In this document: one piece after another, positions 52,117 to 60,780 of the stretch
Position numbering within the stretch: the first letter of the stretch is position 1
Layout: every line of letters starts with the position of its first letter
From: Parabacteroides gordonii MS-1 = DSM 23371
GTDB lineage: Bacteria > Bacteroidota > Bacteroidia > Bacteroidales > Tannerellaceae
DNA length: 64,000 nt
NCBI RefSeq assembly: GCF_000969825.1
Contig: NZ_KQ033919.1
Coordinates: forward strand, 548,030-612,029
Direction of reading: 5' to 3'
The notes under the pieces: model-generated
The model's input: only the letters and a program-made list of their open reading frames with translations
The model's database searches: none
Told to the model about the DNA's origin: nothing
Made by a program: the position numbers and the translations under genes

Positions 52117-53715
52117 TTAGAACTTATAACCCAAAGTTAAAGCAACCTGGGTTGTCTTTGTCTTAAGTGAAGCGGGATCGGATTTAACAAATACTTCTCC
52201 ATTTTCCCGGAATGTACTTGGGAATGCATAAGCATCTTCCTTATATTCACGATATACACATGCCAGATCAGCATAGAAACTCGGAGTAAAACGGTATCCC
52301 AGACCAATAGAATAAGAATTAGTACCTTTATCCACTGTATAATTAGGTATAGTACCAACAATACCTACTGCATCGGCATAATAAGTTCCATCAGCTTTCT
52401 GTGGAGAAATTCCATCTTTCACATGCTGTTTCATCGGAGATGTTCTCCATAAAGTTCCGGCACGTACAGAGAACTGAGGAGTAATCTTCACCTCGGCACC
52501 GACTTTTAATGTGCCAGACATACCAAAGTCCTTCTTTATATCATCTGTACTCTGCAGGTCGTTTCCATCCAAATCGTTCAGATTCATTCTCTTGTAATTT
52601 GTCAATTCATAATCGACACTTACTAGAAAGTTTTTACCTACACCGGCTGCACTGAATATCCAACGATCCGGAGTACGAAGATGATAACTTCCCGACTGAT
52701 AGTCAGGTGTATTATTTTTCCATTCTTCCCCATTTATCGTAGTTGTTGCGTCTCCATGAAAATAATCAGTCAGTTTATACCATGTCGGAGAATTATAGGC
52801 AACACCCAAACGAAGAAAATCTGTCGGACGAACAATAGCACCAAGATTAAATGCATACCCTGTTCCGCTTGTAGTAAGACCATTATCCAATGTCAACCAC
52901 TCTGTTCTAGTAAAATCCTCTGCATAACTGGTATTCAAACTATAGTCCATATCAGTTACAGCAACTGTTGCCCCCAGAAAGACAAGGTCCGAAATATTTG
53001 TTGCAAATGAGAAATTATACTGACCAATAGAACCTTTTTCATTCACTAGCAAATCCACATTTTGAGGGATAGCAGGCCGCCAACCATCAGCACCTTGCTC
53101 TCCAAATGCTGAGTGATATTCATTCTTCCCATCATATGGATCTATAAAACCTGCATCACTTCCTAAAATTGCAAGCCAAGATATATTCGAATTAAAATAA
53201 GGATCATACCCCCCCTCTGGCTTAAAGTCACCCGGCTTTACACCATATGCTAAATCAGCCACATAATCAGCCAGCGAAAAGTCTTGCGCCCCATTCATCC
53301 GATAAGTACGGTTAAAGCTCTTTACGCGATTATAAGAGACACCCAGATTCCATCCAACGATACCTTCATCATTTCCGGTTGGGAAATAACCCACATAAGC
53401 AATGTTGTCAAAGTTAAACCTTGTCTTGCTCTCATCCGCTTTCGAACCATTCCAGTTTGTATTGGCTTTTATTGACGAAAGACTTATCGTAGTTACCACC
53501 TCCGAACTACGATATATCCCCAACCCTGCCGGGTTAGTAGACATAGACGATATATCCCCACCTAATGCACCGAAAGCCCCACTCATACCCAAATAGCGGG
53601 CAGTACCGTTCAAATCGGTCTGAGACATTTTGTATGCATCCATTTCACCTTGTGCATATGCGACACCACCGGCCAGGAAAAATGCCGATATAAATAAGCA
53701 CGTTATTCTTTTCAT
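52117..53715 (-). CDS. OmpP1/FadL-type outer-membrane transport protein
   Basis: 532 residues from ATG 53715; the upstream 42 bp in frame lack signal-peptide character, while MKRITCLFISAFFLAGGVAYAQ is a clean signal peptide. The mature start (DAYKMSQTDLNGTARYLGMSGAFGALGGDISSMSTNPAGLGIYRSSEV) is typical of FadL/OmpP1-family proteins, in which a plug-forming N-terminus and an NPAG motif precede a 14-strand barrel. The C-terminus ends LGYKF. The family imports hydrophobic compounds; the ligand here is unknown. It is monocistronic with a strong terminator. Confidence 0.88.
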   Translation of the reverse strand: MKRITCLFISAFFLAGGVAYAQGEMDAYKMSQTDLNGTARYLGMSGAFGALGGDISSMSTNPAGLGIYRSSEVVTTISLSSIKANTNWNGSKADESKTRFNFDNIAYVGYFPTGNDEGIVGWNLGVSYNRVKSFNRTYRMNGAQDFSLADYVADLAYGVKPGDFKPEGGYDPYFNSNISWLAILGSDAGFIDPYDGKNEYHSAFGEQGADGWRPAIPQNVDLLVNEKGSIGQYNFSFATNISDLVFLGATVAVTDMDYSLNTSYAEDFTRTEWLTLDNGLTTSGTGYAFNLGAIVRPTDFLRLGVAYNSPTWYKLTDYFHGDATTTINGEEWKNNTPDYQSGSYHLRTPDRWIFSAAGVGKNFLVSVDYELTNYKRMNLNDLDGNDLQSTDDIKKDFGMSGTLKVGAEVKITPQFSVRAGTLWRTSPMKQHVKDGISPQKADGTYYADAVGIVGTIPNYTVDKGTNSYSIGLGYRFTPSFYADLACVYREYKEDAYAFPSTFRENGEVFVKSDPASLKTKTTQVALTLGYKF

Positions 53716-53801
53716 CGTTTCTGTTATTTCTAATACCTTAAATATATAAGGGCACATGTACGGATACAGGCCCTTATACTATAATTATATTATCTCTCTC
53801 A

Positions 53802-55166
53802 TTATCTGCGTCCACCTGAACGACCGCCGCCACCACCGCCGCCACTTGAACGGCTACTACTGCTGCTTCCGCTACTGAACGATCCACTGCTACGGCTACT
53901 GCTGCTACTTCTTGACGGAGCAGAATATGTACTCTGGCTTCTTGAAGGTGCGGAGTTGCTGTAACTTGAACGTGTACTACTACTTCTTGTAGACGGACTT
54001 GCCTGAATACCGGAAGAAGAACGTGTGGATGAACCACCGTTATACTCGCTACGAGTTGCTGTACGTGTGCGAACTGTTCCTTCCGATTGTACCCGGCTGG
54101 AAGAAGTTCCTCTGCTTGAACGAATGCTGCTGCTTGTTCCTTCACCTCTTGTGGATGATGATGAACGAGTTGAATAACGGTCAGAACTCAATCCTCTTGA
54201 ACTGCTCGTGCGGTTGCTTTCACTTCTTAAAGAAGATGCACGGTTCGACGACCTATTGGATACTGCACGTCCGGATGAAGTCGAGTTATAGCGACTGGAA
54301 GAATTTCTTCCGGTTGTATAACGGCTAGATGTCGAACGTCCGCGTGATGAATAGTTGTATGGGCTATAATAATGATGGTGATGGTGTCCGTAATAGCCAC
54401 CTCCCCAGTAGCCTCCACCCCAGTAACCACCGCCCCAATAGCCGGGACCGTAATAACCACCGTACCAGGGACTACTCCAGCCGGCATAGAAACCGCCCCA
54501 TCCCCAGCCGAATCCCCAACGGGGGCCATACCAGGATGAGTAAGTCCACCAAGGACTATAACTATACCAGGGATCATACCAGTTGTTATACCACGGAGAA
54601 TACCAGCCTCCCCAGCTATTGCCCATGTTGATATTGACATTCACATTGGCATTGCCGTCGGAGTAATCCGTATCATAACCATAGCTGTAATATCCGTCAC
54701 TCAGATACAAATCCACCTGATCTGCACCGGCAATCGTGATCTTACTCGGTGAATGATAACGAACAATACGTTCGGTATATTCCGAATCGGAACGGCGTTC
54801 CTTTTGTTTTGTAACCTTCTGATTGTTATCAGGCAGTTCCTCGATATAAGTGCCGTCTTCTTCATCCATATCTTCATCGTACGGTTCTTCTACATCCACA
54901 GATGTATATCTGCGATTATATTCGTCTACATCACGATTCTCGTCGTATGCGGAACTATTGGAATCGGAGGCCGATGCCAATACTATTCCCGATGATGTCT
55001 TCGTTTCCTCCTGTTGTTTGGGTTGTATAACCTTCTCTTCTGTCTTTTCTTTCTTTTTGTCTTTACTGGAAGAGAAATACACATCATCAAAGAACTCCTC
55101 CTGGGCAGCAGCACTAAAGGCTACCAGAAGCATCACCGCTAAAGATGTTAATTTCATGGGTTTCAT
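53802..55166 (-). CDS. Exported low-complexity protein: acidic, Trp/Tyr/Gly-rich and Ser/Arg-rich segments
   Basis: 454 residues with a signal peptide (cleavage near SAAAQ; Met4 at 55157 is an alternative start). An acidic charged region (about 20-120) is followed by a short structured stretch (ERIVRYHSPSKITIAGADQVDLYLSD). Next is an extreme aromatic/Gly segment (about 185-275) with WGGW, YSPW and a repeated GGGYW motif, ending in a run of five His. The C-terminal ~180 residues are almost all Ser, Arg, Thr and Gly (SSR repeats) ending in a Gly run and SGGRR. No known domain is recognised. It is divergent from the candidate RNA at 55361. It may be a cell-surface or periplasmic coat or nucleic-acid-binding protein; this is a guess from composition. 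Confidence 0.8.
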   Translation of the reverse strand: MKPMKLTSLAVMLLVAFSAAAQEEFFDDVYFSSSKDKKKEKTEEKVIQPKQQEETKTSSGIVLASASDSNSSAYDENRDVDEYNRRYTSVDVEEPYDEDMDEEDGTYIEELPDNNQKVTKQKERRSDSEYTERIVRYHSPSKITIAGADQVDLYLSDGYYSYGYDTDYSDGNANVNVNINMGNSWGGWYSPWYNNWYDPWYSYSPWWTYSSWYGPRWGFGWGWGGFYAGWSSPWYGGYYGPGYWGGGYWGGGYWGGGYYGHHHHHYYSPYNYSSRGRSTSSRYTTGRNSSSRYNSTSSGRAVSNRSSNRASSLRSESNRTSSSRGLSSDRYSTRSSSSTRGEGTSSSIRSSRGTSSSRVQSEGTVRTRTATRSEYNGGSSTRSSSGIQASPSTRSSSTRSSYSNSAPSRSQSTYSAPSRSSSSSRSSGSFSSGSSSSSRSSGGGGGGGRSGGRR

Positions 55167-55360
55167 ATTCGTTTCTCCTCTACATTATATATTTATTCTA
55201 TTGTTTAGACTCTGTTTCCATCGTCAGGGTTTAAACGCACATTCTTAATAACTATAAAAATAATGCATTCTACATACAAATATAACACGTTCCCAATAAG
55301 GATCAAGCATTTATATATACTTTAACTTTAATATTTATCCTGACATGATCTATTATACAA

Positions 55361-55466
55361 GGTAAGATGCCGTTTCATTTACAAACGCTGCATCAGGTAA
55401 GAACATAGCAGAGGGAACAAGCCCGGCAGGAACTAACAAAGAAGTAGTAGTATCTTAACCTTTTTG
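55361..55466 (+). ncRNA. Candidate structured small RNA with closing stem and terminator
   Basis: GGTAAGAT (55361-55368) pairs with ATCTTAACC (55452-55460) through a single bulge, and TTTTTG follows directly, as at the end of a small RNA. Inside, GATGC/GCATC with GTTT/AAAC forms a hairpin (55366-55394), and GGG/CCC form another near 55422-55434. A closed outer stem with an open middle is a 6S-like shape, but the ~105-nt length is short and the family is not recognised. The opposite strand lacks the T run. No clear TAnnTTTG box was found upstream. Confidence 0.45.
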
Positions 55467-55628
55467 TCTTTACCTTTTATTATTTTCCTCCTTTATAATT
55501 ATTCTTTTGAACTAATAATAAGAGAGGAAAATATTAGTTTACCGGGAGTTGGCAGCTAGTTGTCCGCAGCCTTCGGGGCAGACAATTGTTTTTACGCTAC
55601 TGATATAATTTATTCCAAAGATAAATCG

Positions 55629-55636
55629 TATATTTG
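55629..55636 (+). promoter_or_regulatory. -7 box of the CANSDH-bcp-recA operon
   Basis: TATATTTG matches TAnnTTTG and lies 56 bp before the first ATG; no -33 TTG at the usual distance. Confidence 0.45.
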
Positions 55637-55692
55637 TCCTTTGGTTTAAAACCTTGTAAACTGTATATTAACAAGATTAATTCTATTTGTAA

Positions 55693-56886
55693 ATGGGAAG
55701 AGTATTAGTTATTGGTGCCGGGGGCGTAAGTACCGTTGCTGTTAAAAAGATCGCGATGAATGCCGATGTTTTTACCGATATCATGCTGGCTAGCCGCACG
55801 AAAAGCAAGTGCGACCAGATCGCTGCTGATATTAAGAATGTAAAAATAAAGACAGCACAGGTCAATGCAGATAATGTGGACGAACTCGTTGCATTGTTTA
55901 ATGACTTCAAGCCCGAGTTGGTTATCAACCTGGCTTTACCTTATCAGGACCTCTCCATCATGGACGCCTGTCTGGCTTACGGTGTGAGTTATCTCGACAC
56001 TGCCAACTACGAACCGCTGGACGAAGCTAAATATGAATATAGCTGGCAGTGGGCTTATAAAGACCGTTTCGAAAAGGCCGGCCTGACAGCTATCCTGGGT
56101 TGCGGATTTGATCCGGGTGTAACGGGTGTATATACAGCTTATGCAGCGAAACATCATTTCGATGAAATTCAATATCTGGATATCGTAGACTGCAACGCAG
56201 GAGATCACCACAAGGCATTCGCAACGAACTTCAATCCGGAAATCAATATCCGCGAGATCACTCAACGTGGTAAATATTATGAAGACGGTAAATGGTTGGA
56301 AACAGATCCGTTGACAGTTCATCAACCGATCAATTACCCGAACGTAGGCCCACGCGAATCATACCTGATGTATCATGAAGAACTGGAAAGCCTGACAAAG
56401 AACTTCCCGACCATCAAACGTGCCCGTTTCTGGATGACATTCGGACAGGAATATCTGACTCACCTGCGTGTGATACAAAATATCGGTATGTCGCGTATCG
56501 ACCCGATAATGTACAACGGCCAGGAGATCGTTCCTATCCAGTTCCTCAAAGCCGTATTGCCTAACCCGGGTGACCTGGGAGAAAACTATACGGGCGAGAC
56601 TTCCATCGGTTGCCGTATCCGCGGTATCAAGGATGGCAAGGAACAGACTTACTACGTATATAATAACTGTAGTCACGAAGCCGCTTACAAGGAAACAGGT
56701 GCACAAGGCGTAAGTTATACGACCGGTGTTCCGGCCATGATCGGCGCCAAGCTGTTTATGCAAGGCGTATGGAAGAAACCGGGTGTATGGAATGTGGAAG
56801 AATTCGATCCCGATCCATTCATGAAAGAACTGAACGAACAGGGTCTGCCCTGGCATGAAATGTTTAACGTAGACCTGGAACTATAA
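55693..56886 (+). CDS. Carboxynorspermidine dehydrogenase-like saccharopine-dehydrogenase-family enzyme
   Basis: 397 residues. The N-terminal Rossmann fold has GAGGVSTVAVKKIA; the family phrase GCGFDPGVTGVYTAYAAKHHF and DCNAGDHHKAFATNFNPEINIRE are typical of carboxynorspermidine synthase/dehydrogenase. This enzyme condenses aspartate semialdehyde with a diamine using NADPH, leading to spermidine in many gut Bacteroidales. It starts an operon: bcp begins 1 bp after its stop, then recA 5 bp later. Saccharopine dehydrogenase proper is the less likely alternative. Confidence 0.88.
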   Translation: MGRVLVIGAGGVSTVAVKKIAMNADVFTDIMLASRTKSKCDQIAADIKNVKIKTAQVNADNVDELVALFNDFKPELVINLALPYQDLSIMDACLAYGVSYLDTANYEPLDEAKYEYSWQWAYKDRFEKAGLTAILGCGFDPGVTGVYTAYAAKHHFDEIQYLDIVDCNAGDHHKAFATNFNPEINIREITQRGKYYEDGKWLETDPLTVHQPINYPNVGPRESYLMYHEELESLTKNFPTIKRARFWMTFGQEYLTHLRVIQNIGMSRIDPIMYNGQEIVPIQFLKAVLPNPGDLGENYTGETSIGCRIRGIKDGKEQTYYVYNNCSHEAAYKETGAQGVSYTTGVPAMIGAKLFMQGVWKKPGVWNVEEFDPDPFMKELNEQGLPWHEMFNVDLEL

Positions 56887-56887
56887 T

Positions 56888-57346
56888 ATGGCATTACAAG
56901 TAGGAGACAAAGCGCCCGAAGTATTGGGGCTCGATCAGAACGGAAATGAAATAAAACTCAGCGATTTTAAAGGTAAGAAGTTAGCACTTTACTTCTACCC
57001 CAAAGACAATACCAGCGGCTGTACGGCGGAAGCTTGCAGCCTGCGTGACGGCTACAAGGAATTACAGGCAGCCGGTTACGAAGTGGTCGGGGTGAGTAAA
57101 GACAGCGCAAAATCCCATCAGGGATTTATTGCCAAGCAGGAACTGCCTTTCAACCTGATCGCTGACACGGACACAGCCCTGCAACAAGCATTTGGCGTAT
57201 GGGCCGAAAAGAAATTGTACGGACGTTCATACATGGGGACGCTTCGCACCACCTTTATTATCAACGAAGATGGAATCATCGAGAAGATAATCGGTCCGAA
57301 AGAGGTGAAAACTAAAGACCATGCAAATCAAATCCTTAATTCATAA
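56888..57346 (+). CDS. bcp: Thioredoxin-dependent thiol peroxidase (Bcp/PrxQ)
   Basis: 152 residues, AhpC/TSA thioredoxin fold. The motif [19 protein letters not shown] carries peroxidatic Cys45 and resolving Cys50, the atypical 2-Cys arrangement of PrxQ. It reduces peroxides in the cytoplasm. Placement between a polyamine gene and recA, with almost no spacing, links oxidative and DNA-damage defence on one mRNA. Confidence 0.95.
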   Translation: MALQVGDKAPEVLGLDQNGNEIKLSDFKGKKLALYFYPKDNTSGCTAEACSLRDGYKELQAAGYEVVGVSKDSAKSHQGFIAKQELPFNLIADTDTALQQAFGVWAEKKLYGRSYMGTLRTTFIINEDGIIEKIIGPKEVKTKDHANQILNS

Positions 57347-57351
57347 AAGGG

Positions 57352-58410
57352 ATGGCAAAAGAAGAAAATTTATTTGAAGAAGGAAAAACACCGGACGCAA
57401 AAGCAGCAGACGGTAAGCCGGCAGTAAATGCCGACAAGTTGAAAGCGCTTCGCGCCGCAATGGATAAGATTGAAAAGAACTACGGAAAAGGTTCTATCAT
57501 GAAGCTGGGTGACGAAAGCATTGAGAACATTGAAGTAATCCCTACCGGATCTATCGCCCTGAATGCTGCATTAGGTGTTGGCGGTTATCCCAAAGGACGT
57601 GTAATTGAAATATACGGGCCGGAATCATCCGGTAAGACGACGCTGGCAATCCATGCAATCGCTGAAGCACAGAAAAAAGGCGGTATCGCCGCTTTTATCG
57701 ATGCGGAACATGCTTTCGACCGTTTCTATGCTGAAAAGTTAGGTGTGGATGTAGAAAACCTCTGGATCTCTCAACCGGACAATGGTGAGCAAGCGTTGGA
57801 AATTGCGGAACAGCTGATCCGTTCTTCTGCGGTAGACATTATCGTGATCGACTCTGTTGCCGCCCTGACACCGAAAGCTGAAATTGAAGGTGATATGGGT
57901 GACAGCAAAATGGGTCTGCAAGCTCGTTTGATGTCTCAGGCTTTGCGTAAGCTGACCGGAACGATCAATAAGACGAACACGACTTGTATCTTTATCAACC
58001 AGTTGCGTGATAAGATCGGTGTTATGTTCGGAAACCCGGAAACGACTACTGGTGGTAACGCGCTGAAGTTCTATGCTTCCGTACGTTTGGATATCCGTAA
58101 GATCGGAACGTTGAAAGACGGAGACGAAATGAAAGGTAACCAGGTTCGCGTGAAAGTGGTGAAAAATAAAGTGGCACCACCTTTCCGCAAGGCTGAGTTC
58201 GACATCATGTTTGGCGAAGGTATCTCTAAAGCAGGTGAAATTGTCGACTTGGGAGCAGAACTGAACATCATCAAGAAAAGCGGTTCATGGTACAGCTACA
58301 ATGAAACAAAGCTGGGACAAGGACGTGATGCTGCCAAACAGCTGATTAATGACAACCCGGAATTGGCTGAAGAGCTGTCGGGTCTGATATTTGAAGCTTT
58401 AAAAGCATAA
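57352..58410 (+). CDS. recA: Recombinase RecA
   Basis: 352 residues with Walker [20 protein letters not shown], the Walker B region [12 protein letters not shown], loop L1/L2 region [17 protein letters not shown] and [23 protein letters not shown] short charged N-terminal extension (about 25 residues) precedes the core. It performs homologous recombination and SOS activation. It closes the operon and is followed by a strong terminator. No SOS box was looked for beyond eye inspection. Confidence 0.98.
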   Translation: MAKEENLFEEGKTPDAKAADGKPAVNADKLKALRAAMDKIEKNYGKGSIMKLGDESIENIEVIPTGSIALNAALGVGGYPKGRVIEIYGPESSGKTTLAIHAIAEAQKKGGIAAFIDAEHAFDRFYAEKLGVDVENLWISQPDNGEQALEIAEQLIRSSAVDIIVIDSVAALTPKAEIEGDMGDSKMGLQARLMSQALRKLTGTINKTNTTCIFINQLRDKIGVMFGNPETTTGGNALKFYASVRLDIRKIGTLKDGDEMKGNQVRVKVVKNKVAPPFRKAEFDIMFGEGISKAGEIVDLGAELNIIKKSGSWYSYNETKLGQGRDAAKQLINDNPELAEELSGLIFEALKA

Positions 58411-58443
58411 TATTCTTACATATAATTTTATGTAGTATGTAAC

Positions 58444-58484
58444 GTGTGACGAAGACCTTTTCCCGGTCTTCGTCACACTTCATA
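58444..58484 (+). terminator. Terminator of recA
   Basis: GTGTGACGAAGACC (58444-58457) and GGTCTTCGTCACAC (58465-58478) form a perfect 14-bp stem with a 7-base loop, 33 bp past the recA stop. The T run after it is short, while its left flank would suit a minus-strand transcript too. Confidence 0.8.
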
Positions 58485-58528
58485 TAAACCATAGATATCG
58501 GGGATTTACTATTTTCTAACCTTATAAT

Positions 58529-59482
58529 ATGACTAACAAAGACAAATATCGCCAACTTTGTAGTAAGGAAACAAGCCTGCCTCTGTTTTCGAGGGATTGG
58601 TGGTTGGATGCTGCTTGCGGCGAAACCTTATGGGATGTCTTGCTGGTTGAAGAAAAAGAGAAAATACAGGCCTCATTTCCAATCTATATTCCGCACCGGG
58701 GGATTATTTCAATGCCCCCTTTCACCCAGACGATGGGCCCGTGGTTTGCCCCGGAAGCTCAGGATGCCAAATATACCCGGACGTTGGGAAGACACCAGGC
58801 TATCTGCAAGGAGTTTACAAACGCTCTGAAAAAATATCCTCATTTCCTGCAACATTTCAACTACCGGATAACAGACTGGTTACCGTTTTACTGGGAAGGA
58901 TATAAACAGACAACCCGCTATACTTACCTGCTGAAGAATATCAAAGACGAGCAAGTTGTATGGGAAAATATGAGTTCTAATATCCGCCGGAACATCACAA
59001 AAGCAAAAGAAAAGTATAACATCACTGTAAAGAAAGGCATCCCTGTCGATGACTTCCTGAGAGTTCAGGCTCTGACATTTAAACGCCAGCAATTACCGGC
59101 TCCTAAAGAGCTTGAGATACTGAAGAATATCATAGTCGCCTGCCGGCAACGCAACCAGGGGGATCTTTGGGGAGCTTATGATGACAAGGGGAATCTGCAC
59201 GCCGTGGCTTTTATCGCCTGGCAGGAAAGTTCCGCTTATTACCTGGCCGGAGGAGGTGATCCCGAATTACGGGCATCGGGTGCACATAGCCTTATTTTAT
59301 GGGAAGGCATCCGTTTTACCGCCCAATATACAGACCTATTCGACTTCGAAGGCTCGATGATTCCTGGTGTTGAACGCTTTTTTCGTGAATTCGGGGCAAT
59401 TCAAACCCCTTTCTTCACAATAACCAAAGGAAATCTAAGTTTATTATATAAAGCCTGGCTAAAGTTAACGAAATGGAAATGA
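58529..59482 (+). CDS. FemAB/GNAT-type acyltransferase-like protein
   Basis: 317 residues. The central part (about 140-270) matches the Acetyltransf_6/FemAB-like fold: NIRRNITKAKEKYNITVKKG, FLRVQALTFKRQQLP, HAVAFIAWQESSAYYLAGGGDPELRASGAHSLILWEGIRFT and DFEGSMIPGVERFFREFGA. Such proteins transfer acyl or aminoacyl groups and are often found in capsule or exopolysaccharide loci. It overlaps the next gene by 10 bp and starts the glycan operon. The donor and acceptor are unknown. Confidence 0.8.
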   Translation: MTNKDKYRQLCSKETSLPLFSRDWWLDAACGETLWDVLLVEEKEKIQASFPIYIPHRGIISMPPFTQTMGPWFAPEAQDAKYTRTLGRHQAICKEFTNALKKYPHFLQHFNYRITDWLPFYWEGYKQTTRYTYLLKNIKDEQVVWENMSSNIRRNITKAKEKYNITVKKGIPVDDFLRVQALTFKRQQLPAPKELEILKNIIVACRQRNQGDLWGAYDDKGNLHAVAFIAWQESSAYYLAGGGDPELRASGAHSLILWEGIRFTAQYTDLFDFEGSMIPGVERFFREFGAIQTPFFTITKGNLSLLYKAWLKLTKWK

Positions 59483-60780
59483 ACGATCGCACTTTACATT
59501 ATATAATACGTTTCCTTCTGGGGGAAGATATCTCCGGGAGGGTGATTGCCGCTATCGGATACACGGCAAACAGGAAATTGTATGACCGCTACAGTATAGT
59601 GATCGTTCCGTCCGGTTTCTTCAACAATCATATATACGGAACGCCGGCTTCCCTACCTAAACTGCCGTTGCAGGAAATAGAAGGGACTCCTCTCCTGTTC
59701 GGGACTCCTCAAATAGAACAGGTAGGCGATACGATGGTCATTCACGCTGACATCGTTGCAAGCACATACTTTCTCATTACCCGTTACGAAGAAATTATCC
59801 AACGGAACGAACGGGATGAGCACGGGCGTTTTCCCGGAAAACAATCTTTACCTTACCGGGCAGGATTTCTTCACCGGCCAATCGTCGACGAATACAGGCT
59901 TTTATTACGCAGTTGGTTGCAACGGTACGGGCTTCGGGTGCCTGACATAAAAAAACAGATACAACATATTTATCTGACACACGATCTGGATGCACCGACT
60001 CTTTACCGTTCCTGGAAAGGTTTCATCCGTTCCCTCAAAGACGGAAGAGGGTTAAGTAAATCCATCCGGGGAAAATGCGGCCCGGTCGAAAACGATCCGT
60101 ATTACACATTCCCCTGGATGTTTCAACAGAATAAAATACTTCAGGATCAGGTGGGGAAAGAGATATGCAAATCTATCCTTTTCGTCCGTAGCGGAGGTAA
60201 ATGCAAACAGGATAAACCTCACTACAGCTTACGCAACAAGGATATATGCCAACTGATACAAACGGTTCTATCCAATGGTATGACCATAGGGTTACACAGT
60301 AGTTACCAGGCAGGCATCACTCCCACCCTTATCGGGAAAGAGAAAACAATACTGGAAGAAAATGTGGGTAAGAGCATACGCTGCAACCGGCATCATTTCC
60401 TGGCCAGCCGTGAACCGGAGGATATGACGCAACTGGAAGCGGCTGGAATTACAGACGATTTTACAATGGGATACGCAGATATAGCCGGTTTCAGGTTAGG
60501 AACCAGTTATCCGGTACGATGGATCAACCCCGTCAACCGCCGTTTATCTTCTATCTGGCTCCATCCATTGACATTGATGGAATGCTCTTTGGAAGAAAAA
60601 AAATATATGGGATTAAATCAGGATGAAGCTTTCACCTACAGTATGAATTTAGTCGAGCAGGTGAAAAATGCCGGTGGAGAGTTAACCCTTCTGTGGCATA
60701 ATACCAGTGCACAGGAAAACACAGATAGTTATTTAAGAAAGCTTTACAGCCATTTATTAAACGAACTCGCAAGAAAATGA
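59473..60780 (+). CDS. Polysaccharide-deacetylase-like protein (DUF7033 type)
   Basis: 435 residues. The N-terminal ~155 residues resemble a DUF7033-type domain; the C-terminal part has a NodB/CE4-like core with LTHDLDAP (in place of the usual FDDGP), GLHSSYQAG and HHFLASREPEDMTQLEAAGITDDFTMGYADIAGFRLGTS. Metal ligands are suggested by the Asp and His residues, but the canonical motif is altered, so true deacetylase activity is not certain. No signal peptide is seen, so it acts in the cytoplasm. It is translationally coupled to wecB by a 4-bp overlap. Confidence 0.78.
   Translation: MEMNDRTLHYIIRFLLGEDISGRVIAAIGYTANRKLYDRYSIVIVPSGFFNNHIYGTPASLPKLPLQEIEGTPLLFGTPQIEQVGDTMVIHADIVASTYFLITRYEEIIQRNERDEHGRFPGKQSLPYRAGFLHRPIVDEYRLLLRSWLQRYGLRVPDIKKQIQHIYLTHDLDAPTLYRSWKGFIRSLKDGRGLSKSIRGKCGPVENDPYYTFPWMFQQNKILQDQVGKEICKSILFVRSGGKCKQDKPHYSLRNKDICQLIQTVLSNGMTIGLHSSYQAGITPTLIGKEKTILEENVGKSIRCNRHHFLASREPEDMTQLEAAGITDDFTMGYADIAGFRLGTSYPVRWINPVNRRLSSIWLHPLTLMECSLEEKKYMGLNQDEAFTYSMNLVEQVKNAGGELTLLWHNTSAQENTDSYLRKLYSHLLNELARK

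Larger units (their letters stand above)
55167..55692. other. Divergent intergenic region with several hairpins
   Basis: 526 bp between divergent genes with no credible coding frame. It holds a candidate structured RNA (55361-55466), an imperfect long hairpin with TTTTCCTC (55483-55490) and GAGGAAAA (55524-55531) arms, a third stem-loop with a TTCG-containing loop ending in TTGTTTTT (about 55552-55593), and a -7 box TATATTTG (55629-55636) for the operon starting at 55693. Confidence 0.6.

Noticed and set aside
55361-55466. SRP RNA, tmRNA or a known riboswitch
   Set aside because: The CAGG...GCAG stretch recalls SRP RNA, but the flanking halves do not pair as one long rod, and no tmRNA or riboswitch core sequence could be matched.
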